27,855 nucleotides of DNA, taken from contig DATGYC010000009.1 of assembly GCA_035298385.1 (NCBI GenBank), positions 1 to 27,855 of the forward strand. Reading direction: 5' to 3'. Numbering within the stretch: the stretch's first letter is position 1; each line of letters opens with the position of its first letter. The translations under genes and the position numbers were made by a program. Below, piece by piece: positions 22,209 to 27,855 of the stretch. This DNA comes from DATGYC01 sp035298385. Its GTDB lineage: Bacteria > Bacillota > Sulfobacillia > Symbiobacteriales > Symbiobacteriaceae. Under the pieces are notes generated by a model that was not told the origin of the DNA, made no database searches, and saw nothing but the letters and a program-made list of their open reading frames with translations.

Positions 22209-22225
22209 GCATCTCTAATAGGAAG

Positions 22226-22260
22226 AGGCACGCCGGAGTGATCCGGCGTGCCTTATCTTT
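22226..22260. terminator. Bidirectional terminator between tpx and the deacetylase gene
   Basis: AGGCACGCCGGA (22226-22237) / TCCGGCGTGCCT (22242-22253), a perfect 12-bp stem with a GTGA loop, followed by TATCTTTT. The end of the right arm overlaps the stop codon of the convergent deacetylase gene. Confidence 0.88.
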
Positions 22261-23419
22261 TGGTCGTCACGCGGACGACCATCTGGACTGGGTCGTACTG
22301 CACCTTCAAGCCGAGGCTGGTGGCGAGGAAGGGGAGGGGAACGAGCATCTCCTGGCCATCCTGGATCGACGGCCCGCCCATCTTGGTGGGGCGCCCGTTC
22401 ACCCAGGCGACTGGCTGATTCGGCAGGAAGCGGAACTCCTTCTTGCCCAGGTAGAGGAGGGTGACGGCGCCCTCGTCGGCCCGGCGGGCGCCCAGCTGTT
22501 GGCCCACCGCCAGGGGGACGTAGAGGGTCCGGCCCTCCAGCCGCGGGAAGACCGGCAGGGTGGGACGCTCGCCGTTGACCAGCAAGGTCACCTCGTTCCG
22601 GTGAGGGATCTTGATCACCTCACCGGGGGCTAGGTTCCGCAGGTTGTTATAGGCCAAGAGTTGCCCGGGATGCAGGTTGTGGCAGGTCGCGACCTTCTCC
22701 ACCCGATCATCGGGCTGGACCCAGTAATGATCGCCACCGAAGTCCCGGGCGCTCCGGTCCATCCCCAAAATCTCTGTGACCGTGACGAACTGGTAGCCTC
22801 GCTGTCGCAAGGCCCTGATCGCCTTGGTGGAAGCGGCCACGGTGTTGGCGGGATAGCCGTGCATCAGGACGATGGCGCCCGGAAAGGCCTTCTCGATCAT
22901 CCGGTGCTCGATCGTCGAGGCGGGTGGGTTGTTCCAGTCCCGGGTATCGATCGACCAGAGGAGGAACTGGGGATAGCCAGCCGCCTCGGCCGCCTCGATC
23001 AAGCGCAGGTTGAAACGACCGTAGGGCGGGCGGAAGAGGGGGCGGGGATCGACCCCGGTCACCTTCACTAGCGCCTCGGTTGAACGGTTCAGTTCAGCGA
23101 TCACCTGCTCACGAGACATCCGGCCCATCGCTGGATGGCTGTAGGAGTGGGAACCAATCTGGTGTGTGGCAGCGATCCGCCTGGCTAACTTGGGCCAGTC
23201 CTCGACCGACTTGCCCATCAAGAAGAAGGTCGCCTTGATCCGTTCCTTCTCTAGGAGATCGAGCAGTTGGGCCGTGGGCCGGTCGAACTCGGTGTCATAT
23301 GTGAGGGCGATCTCCCGGCACTCACCGCGCCCCCGGTAGACCTGTGGACCGCGTGCAAGAACCGGTATCGGAAGGAGTTGGCCATGAAGCAGGAGGGCGA
23401 GCAAAAGAAGAGAGCGCAT
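22253..23419 (-). CDS. Secreted polysaccharide deacetylase with LysM and copper-amine-oxidase N-like domains
   Basis: 388-aa exported protein. It has a signal peptide (about 1-22) and a NodB homology domain (about 34-220). A LysM-like segment follows (about 232-272: HYWVQPDDRVEKVATCHNL ... GEVIKIP), then a C-terminal copper-amine-oxidase-N-like domain (about 278-386: VNGERPTL, LYVPLAVGQQLGA, MLVPLPFLATSLGL). NodB motifs: LTYDTEFD, H91-SYS-H95, RPPYG (130-134), DTRDW (158-162) and IVLMHG (183-188). The first motif has D42-T-E instead of the usual DD, so one metal ligand differs. It probably deacetylates peptidoglycan or another wall glycan. The AGGTGAT site precedes ATG 23419. It is divergent from the HTH gene at 23593. 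Confidence 0.88.
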   Translation of the reverse strand: MRSLLLLALLLHGQLLPIPVLARGPQVYRGRGECREIALTYDTEFDRPTAQLLDLLEKERIKATFFLMGKSVEDWPKLARRIAATHQIGSHSYSHPAMGRMSREQVIAELNRSTEALVKVTGVDPRPLFRPPYGRFNLRLIEAAEAAGYPQFLLWSIDTRDWNNPPASTIEHRMIEKAFPGAIVLMHGYPANTVAASTKAIRALRQRGYQFVTVTEILGMDRSARDFGGDHYWVQPDDRVEKVATCHNLHPGQLLAYNNLRNLAPGEVIKIPHRNEVTLLVNGERPTLPVFPRLEGRTLYVPLAVGQQLGARRADEGAVTLLYLGKKEFRFLPNQPVAWVNGRPTKMGGPSIQDGQEMLVPLPFLATSLGLKVQYDPVQMVVRVTTKR

Positions 23420-23515
23420 GGTTTGATCACCTGCGCTCTAGTATGCCCTTCTCCGTTGGTAAGGCTAGCCTGGACCCATAGACGATCCTTTCGCTGCCAG
23501 CACATCTCCCTCTGC

Positions 23516-23570
23516 TTGCCATCCTGTGCACAAAGTTGTACAATACCTGCGAGCACACATCTGTGCACAA
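23516..23570 (+). promoter_or_regulatory. Promoter of the HTH gene with two identical operator candidates
   Basis: -35 TTGCCA (23516-23521), 17-nt spacer, -10 TACAAT (23539-23544). The decamer CTGTGCACAA, containing the palindrome TGTGCACA, occurs twice: at 23524-23533 inside the spacer, and at 23561-23570 just after the expected transcription start. A further palindrome, TTGTACAA (23536-23543), overlaps the -10. The arrangement suggests repression, most simply autoregulation by the HTH protein encoded next. Confidence 0.65.
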
Positions 23571-23592
23571 CATACATAGAGGGTGAGCCACC

Positions 23593-24123
23593 GTGCATCT
23601 GATACGGATTGGGGACAAGGTGATTAACCGTGACCGCATCTTTCATCAGATCTCTCGCATGCTCGCTATGCGTGCCGATGGCCTCTCGCAGCAAGAGGTG
23701 GCCGAGCAACTAAAGGTTGACCGGACCGTCATCTCCAAGATCGAGACGATGGGTGAGATGCGTAAGGGCAAGAAGATCGCCCTCGCTGGCTTTCCCATCA
23801 AGAACGTCGCCGAACTGCAGGCGCTCGCCCAGGAGGAGGGGCTCGACTTCATCCTCCTGATGACCGAGATCGAGCGCAGAGAGTTCGCCGCCTCCAAGAA
23901 CGGCGCCGAACTGCTCAACCAGGTGATGGGCCTGCTCGCACAAGCCCGGGAGTGTGACTGGGTGATCTTCCTCGGCTCTGATAACCGCCTCAAGATGATC
24001 GAGGCGCTTGTTGGGCAGAACGTGATCGGCGTGGAGCTCGGTTGTTCGCCGTTATACGAAGACAAGTGGGTCGACCCGGATACCATCCGCCGGCTCATTC
24101 GCAGCTTGAAGCAGAAGAAGTAG
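23593..24123 (+). CDS. HTH transcriptional regulator (unnamed conserved family)
   Basis: 176-aa protein with an N-terminal helix-turn-helix (about residues 17-52: HQISRMLAMRADGLSQQEVAEQLKVDRTVISKIETMG), where GLSQQEVAEQLKVDRTVIS is the canonical HTH. The C-terminal part (about 60-176) is an alpha/beta domain of unknown ligand (AGFPIKNVAELQALAQEEGLDFILLMT ... CDWVIFLGSDNR). GTG 23593 follows GAGGGTGAG. It is the first gene of a three-gene cluster with spacings of 12 nt and 0 nt to the next two, so it very probably regulates that operon. The decamer repeats in its promoter are candidate binding sites. The effector is unknown. Confidence 0.8.
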   Translation: MHLIRIGDKVINRDRIFHQISRMLAMRADGLSQQEVAEQLKVDRTVISKIETMGEMRKGKKIALAGFPIKNVAELQALAQEEGLDFILLMTEIERREFAASKNGAELLNQVMGLLAQARECDWVIFLGSDNRLKMIEALVGQNVIGVELGCSPLYEDKWVDPDTIRRLIRSLKQKK

Positions 24124-24135
24124 GAGGCGTCACCG

Positions 24136-25065
24136 ATGAAGCGAATCGTCAGCGTCAGCTTGGGCTCTTCGAAGCGTAACCACACGGCCAGCACGATGGT
24201 TCTGGGTGAGGAGATCGTTGTCGAGCGCATTGGCACCGACGGATCGATCGATAACGCCATTAAGATGATCAAGGAGTTGGATGGTCAGGTTGACGCCTTC
24301 GGTATGGGCGGCATCGACCTGTACGTCTATGCCGGGAAGAACCGTTACGCCTTCCGGGACGCCAAGCGCATCGCCGCCGCAGCGACCAAGTCCCCCATCG
24401 TGGACGGCTCCGGCCTGAAGAATACCCTGGAGCGCCGGGTGGTTAGCTGGGTCGACGAGAACATCCTGCCGCTGAAGGGCAAGAAGGTCCTGATGGTCTC
24501 CTCCGTCGACCGCTTCGGCATGGCCGAGTCGCTCTGGGCGAAGGGGGCGGAGATCCTCTTTGGCGACCTGATCTTCGGGCTTGGCGTCAACCTGCCGATT
24601 CGCAAGCTGAAGACCGTGCACTGGATCGCAGGACTCCTCCTGCCGATCATCACTCAGCTTCCCTTCACTTGGCTCTACCCGACCGGTGAGAAGCAGGAGA
24701 AGCGGGAGCAGAAGTACGGTGAGCACTATGCTTGGGCGGACGTGATCGCCGGCGACTGGCTCTACATTGGGCGCTACCTGCCGAACGATCTGACCGGCAA
24801 GCTAATCCTGACGAATACGGTAACACCTAAGGATATCGAGGACCTGCGGGCCCGGGGCGCCACCACCCTGGTGACGACGACCCCCAACCTGGGCGGCCGC
24901 TCCTTCGGCACCAACCTGATGGAGGGCCTCATTGTCGCCGCCGCCGGTAAGAAGGCGAGCGAGATGACCCCCGCCGACTACGAGGCCTGGCTGGATAAGA
25001 TCGGCTTTGCGCCCCGGGTCGAAGTCCTACAGGAGGCCGCACTCGAACGAAAGGGGGCTCTCTAG
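24136..25065 (+). CDS. Conserved protein of the family often labelled quinate 5-dehydrogenase (function unproven)
   Basis: 309-aa protein. It begins VSVSLGSSKRNHTAS, has conserved-looking blocks DAFGMGGIDLYVY (53-65), VDGSGLKNTLERRVV (89-103) and GKKVLMVSSVDRFGMAESLWAKGAEILFGDLIFGLGV (in part a Rossmann-like strand-helix), and one hydrophobic stretch (about 161-182). It ends with GATTLVTTTPNLGGRSFGTNLMEG. From memory, similar proteins in Bacillota carry the database name quinate 5-dehydrogenase, but no classical GxGxxG or shikimate-dehydrogenase active-site motif is visible, so I do not accept that function. The ATG follows AGGAGG by 8 nt and the HTH gene by 12 nt. The stop is directly followed by the TTG start of the 915-aa gene, which implies co-translation and a shared pathway. 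Confidence 0.7.
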   Translation: MKRIVSVSLGSSKRNHTASTMVLGEEIVVERIGTDGSIDNAIKMIKELDGQVDAFGMGGIDLYVYAGKNRYAFRDAKRIAAAATKSPIVDGSGLKNTLERRVVSWVDENILPLKGKKVLMVSSVDRFGMAESLWAKGAEILFGDLIFGLGVNLPIRKLKTVHWIAGLLLPIITQLPFTWLYPTGEKQEKREQKYGEHYAWADVIAGDWLYIGRYLPNDLTGKLILTNTVTPKDIEDLRARGATTLVTTTPNLGGRSFGTNLMEGLIVAAAGKKASEMTPADYEAWLDKIGFAPRVEVLQEAALERKGAL

Positions 25066-27813
25066 TTGACTCAGTGGAAGCAGTACGTCAATCCCGCACT
25101 CGGAGAGCTCTTGGGCGCCCTGAACCTCGACAAGCGCTTCGTGCGTGGCGAGGGCACCCGCCTCTGGGATGAGGAGGGGCGCGAATACCTAGACTTTATC
25201 GCCGCCTACGGCGCCCTGCCGTTCGGCTTTAATCCGCCGGCCATCTGGTCCGCCATCCAGGCGATCCAGACCTCGGCTGAGCCCTCCTTCGTCCAGCCCT
25301 CCGACCTCCGGGCCGCGGGTGAGCTGGCTGAGCGGCTCGTCGCCCTCGCTCCCGAGGGGATCAAGTACGTCTGGTTCGCCAACTCGGGCACCGAGGCGGT
25401 CGAGGCCGCCCTCAAGCTCGTCCGGATCAAGACCGGCAAGCTAGGCATCATCTCCACCCATAACTCCTTCCACGGCAAGACGTTGGGCGCCCTCTCGGCG
25501 ACCGGTAACGACGGCTACCAGAAGGGCTTTGGCGCCCCGATCGCTGGCTTCAACCGGGTCACCTACGGGGACCTGGGCGCCCTCGAGGCGATCCTGGATG
25601 AGCGTGCCGATGAGATCGCAGCCGTCATCCTGGAGCCGATCCAGGGCGAGGGCGGCATCATTGTGCCGCCGGCGGGCTACCTGGCCGGAGTCCGCGAGCT
25701 CTGCAACAAGCACGGCGTCCTGCTGATCCTCGATGAGATCCAGGCCGGCCTGGGCCGGACTGGCACCCTCTTCGCCTGCGAGCAGGAGGGCGTCATCCCG
25801 GATGTGATCACGATCGCCAAGGCCCTCGGCGGCGGCATCGTGCCCGTCGGCGCCGTCCTCTATAACGAGGCGGCCTACTCTGAGACCTTTGCCACCAAGC
25901 ACTCCTCGACCTTCGCCGGCAACACCCTCGCTTGCCGGGTCGGGCTCGCCTCGCTCACCGAGCTGACCAAGGAGGGCGGCGCTCTCCTGCAGCACGTCAG
26001 CGAGACGGGCGCCCACCTGCTGGCGGGCCTGCAGGCCGTTGGTGCCAAGTACCCGCACGTCGTCAAGGCGGTCCGTGGCCGTGGCTACATGATCGGCGTT
26101 GAGGTCGGCTGCGACATGAACACCTGGGGCCGCACCTCGCTCCTCGGCGTCATGGCCGAGCAGGAGTCGCTCACCCCGGTGCTCTCCTCCTACCTGCTGA
26201 ACGTCGAGGGGATCCGCGTCGCCCCGACCCTCAACGGCGCCGCTGTCATCCGCATCGAGCCGCCGCTGATCGCCACCAAGGCCGAGTGCGATCGCGTGAT
26301 CGCCGCCTTCGACCGGACCCTAGCGCACCTTGCGAAGGGGAACACGGCCGAGCTCGTCGGCCATCTGATGGGCGTCGAGTCCCGCCCGCAGATCCTGCCG
26401 GCGCCGACTCGTCGGGTTCAGGCCGAGCCGACTGGCGAGTCGAACGAGGGACGCTTCGCCTTCCTCGTTCACCCGGTCGACCTGCGCAACTACCCGGAGA
26501 TGGATCAGTCGCTCAGCGTCCTCTCGCTGGAGGAGATCGGCACCCTGACCGAGCGCTTCTACGGCCTGCTTGAGCCATTCGTCGCCGGCAGCACGCGGAT
26601 CGCAGCGGAGGATGGCTCGACTGCCTACGGCGAGTTCGTGGTCGTTCCCTACACCGCCGATCAGCTGATGGCGATGAACCATGCCGATGCGGTCGAGGCG
26701 GTGCGCAAGGCGTCTGACCTCGCCCGGGATCGGGGCGCCCAGATCGTCGGCCTTGGTGCCTACACCTCGGTCGTCACCCGTGGCGGCCTGCACCTACGCA
26801 ACCCCGGCGTGGCGATCACGACCGGCAACTCCTACACCGTCGTCTCCGCCGTCGAGTCGATCTACAAGGCGGTCTCCGAGCTCGGCACTCTCCGGCCGGC
26901 AACCTCCTGCGGGGCTAAACCCGCTCTGTCCTCGGAGGTTGCCGCCCTCCGGCCGACAACCTCCTGCGGGGCTAAACCCGCTCTGTCCTCGGAGGTTGCC
27001 GCCCGGCTCGACCGCTCCTCGATCGCTGTCGTCGGCGCCACGGGCGCCATCGGGCGCTCGGTGGCGATGCTGCTCGCCGAGCAGATCGAGCGGCTGATCC
27101 TGATCGGCAACCCGTCCCGCCCGGAGATGAGCCGGAAGCGGCTCCTAAAGGTAGCCGGCGACGCCGTTCGCCTCCTGGCCACCCTGAACGCCGAGGGCAA
27201 GAGCTTCGCCCCCGGCACGATTGGGGCCGCCCTGGTTGAGGCGACCCGTGGCAATCTGCCCGACCCGCACGACGAGTCGGCCGACTGGGCGCCCTTCGTC
27301 CTCCAACTGGAGACGTTGGGCCACCTGGTGATCACGACTGAGATCGATACCTACCTGCCGCAGGCCGACCTGGTCGTGACGGCGACCTCCTCGACTGAGG
27401 ACTTGGTCACCCCGCAGAACCTGAAGATGGGTGCGGCGGTCTGTGACCTCTCCCGGCCGCCGAACGTCTCGCGGGCGGTCAAGGAGGCCCGGCCGGATGT
27501 CCTGGTGATCGATGGCGGCGTTGTGGCCGTCCCGGGGCGCCCGGATCTGGGCTGGAACTTCGGCTTTGAGCAGGGCCTCGCCTACGCCTGCATGGCGGAG
27601 ACGATGCTTCTGGGCCTGAGCCAGCGGTATGAGGATACCTCGATCGGTACCGATCTGAACCTGGAGACGATCCTTTGGTTGCGCTCGCAGGCCGAACGGA
27701 TGGGCTTCGAGTTGGCCCAGCTGCGCTCCTTCGACCGGCCCTTCGGCCGGGAGGACTGGGAGCGGCTCCGGGCGCACCGGCAGTCGATCCTGCAGGCGAC
27801 GGGTGCGGATTAG
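25066..27813 (+). CDS. Fusion: class III PLP aminotransferase + acyl-ACP reductase (AAR)-like domain
   Basis: 915 aa. Residues 1-440 are a class III aminotransferase near the putrescine/acetylornithine group: NSGTEAVEAALKL, HNSFHGKTLGALSATG, ILDEIQAGLGRTG (D223), TIAKALGGG with PLP Lys252, and STFAGNTLA. Residues about 462-915 resemble cyanobacterial acyl-ACP reductase: FLVHPVDL, IVGLGAYTSVV, ITTGNSYT, nucleotide site VVGATGAIG (655-663), IDGGVV, and ACMAETMLL with Cys842 at the place of the AAR catalytic Cys. The reductase half could make an aldehyde from an acyl thioester, and the aminotransferase half an amine from it; the substrate is unknown. The TTG start is fixed by the coupled TAG and by AAAGGGGG upstream. 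Residues 609-646 are two copies of a 19-residue insert (LRP-A/T-TSCGAKPALSSEVAA) encoded by DNA repeats. Confidence 0.85.
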   Translation: MTQWKQYVNPALGELLGALNLDKRFVRGEGTRLWDEEGREYLDFIAAYGALPFGFNPPAIWSAIQAIQTSAEPSFVQPSDLRAAGELAERLVALAPEGIKYVWFANSGTEAVEAALKLVRIKTGKLGIISTHNSFHGKTLGALSATGNDGYQKGFGAPIAGFNRVTYGDLGALEAILDERADEIAAVILEPIQGEGGIIVPPAGYLAGVRELCNKHGVLLILDEIQAGLGRTGTLFACEQEGVIPDVITIAKALGGGIVPVGAVLYNEAAYSETFATKHSSTFAGNTLACRVGLASLTELTKEGGALLQHVSETGAHLLAGLQAVGAKYPHVVKAVRGRGYMIGVEVGCDMNTWGRTSLLGVMAEQESLTPVLSSYLLNVEGIRVAPTLNGAAVIRIEPPLIATKAECDRVIAAFDRTLAHLAKGNTAELVGHLMGVESRPQILPAPTRRVQAEPTGESNEGRFAFLVHPVDLRNYPEMDQSLSVLSLEEIGTLTERFYGLLEPFVAGSTRIAAEDGSTAYGEFVVVPYTADQLMAMNHADAVEAVRKASDLARDRGAQIVGLGAYTSVVTRGGLHLRNPGVAITTGNSYTVVSAVESIYKAVSELGTLRPATSCGAKPALSSEVAALRPTTSCGAKPALSSEVAARLDRSSIAVVGATGAIGRSVAMLLAEQIERLILIGNPSRPEMSRKRLLKVAGDAVRLLATLNAEGKSFAPGTIGAALVEATRGNLPDPHDESADWAPFVLQLETLGHLVITTEIDTYLPQADLVVTATSSTEDLVTPQNLKMGAAVCDLSRPPNVSRAVKEARPDVLVIDGGVVAVPGRPDLGWNFGFEQGLAYACMAETMLLGLSQRYEDTSIGTDLNLETILWLRSQAERMGFELAQLRSFDRPFGREDWERLRAHRQSILQATGAD
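26890..27003 (+). repeat. Two tandem 57-bp palindromic repeat units inserted in frame in a coding gene
   Basis: Unit 1 is 26890-26946 and unit 2 is 26947-27003; they differ at one base (G/A at the 10th position). Each unit is 19 codons. Inside each, GGCAACCTCC (26898-26907) is complementary to GGAGGTTGCC (26934-26943), with a nested GCGGG/CCCGC hairpin (26909-26913 / 26920-26924). In unit 2 the outer arm has one mismatch. A diverged copy is at 6621-6674. Confidence 0.9.
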
Positions 27814-27825
27814 CCCGACATAGCG

Positions 27826-27855
27826 AAGCGGCGTGGCAAAGGGCCACGCCGCTTT
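27826..27855 (+). terminator. Terminator after the aminotransferase-reductase fusion gene
   Basis: AAGCGGCGTGGC (27826-27837) / GCCACGCCGCTT (27843-27854) with a 5-nt loop, running into T at the window edge; the T run is cut off. It closes the three-gene unit that begins at 23593. Confidence 0.8.

Overview
The window is chromosomal DNA of about 60% GC, densely packed with housekeeping, stress and nutrient-transport genes, and it has no phage or transposase genes. The mix points to a GC-rich Bacillota-type bacterium (Symbiobacteria/Clostridia-like), with moderate to low confidence. It includes PhoP/PhoR with a pst operon, an OpuC compatible-solute importer beside a GntR-RCK_C regulator, a secreted deacetylase with LysM and copper-amine-oxidase-like domains, Tpx, RsgA, AGGAGG-type ribosome binding sites, and frequent GTG/TTG starts. 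No rRNA, tRNA or CRISPR array was seen.

Layout. (1) 1-5604, minus strand: phosphate uptake and sensing in the order pstS, phoP, phoR, pstC, pstA, pstB (pstB is cut by the window edge). Two arrays of 11-bp-spaced PhoP-box-like hexamers lie upstream of pstS and pstC, and a strong hairpin separates pstS from phoP. (2) 5703-9560, plus strand: a membrane-anchored Mrr-like nuclease with a topoisomerase-type zinc finger; then a leader region with a good promoter, a 21-codon ORF and two terminators able to refold into an antiterminator; then rsgA and two tandem double-GNAT acetyltransferases. (3) 9608-13073, minus strand: a GT28/MGDG-synthase-like glycosyltransferase, a zinc phospholipase C-like protein, and a YwrD-type gamma-glutamyltransferase. 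(4) 13253-17469, plus strand: a BusR-like regulator followed by opuCA-CB-CD-CC, with an inverted-repeat operator candidate between them. (5) 17803-22208: an extended SDR, phoU next to a decayed pstB remnant, an MBL-fold hydrolase, a third double-GNAT protein and thiol peroxidase. (6) 22253-27813: the deacetylase, then a plus-strand cluster of an HTH regulator, a conserved 309-aa protein of unknown function and a 915-aa fusion protein.

The most unusual item is the 915-aa protein. A class III aminotransferase is fused to a domain with the landmarks of cyanobacterial acyl-ACP reductase (AAR), including the Cys equivalent to the catalytic one. If both halves are active, it could turn an acyl thioester into an aldehyde and then an amine. 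Its AAR half is interrupted in frame by two nearly identical 57-bp palindromic repeat units, placed exactly in the linker before the Rossmann fold. A diverged third copy of the same repeat sits in the rsgA leader, so this is a dispersed palindromic family that can enter coding sequence. The palindrome GGGCGCCC also occurs about 34 times in the window, far more than composition predicts, which resembles HIP1 in cyanobacteria.

Functional links: phosphate genes occur in two places (the pst-pho operon, and phoU with the dead pstB). The phospholipase C and glycosyltransferase pair would together replace a phospholipid with a glycolipid. The BusR-like protein probably controls the adjacent osmolyte importer in response to c-di-AMP.
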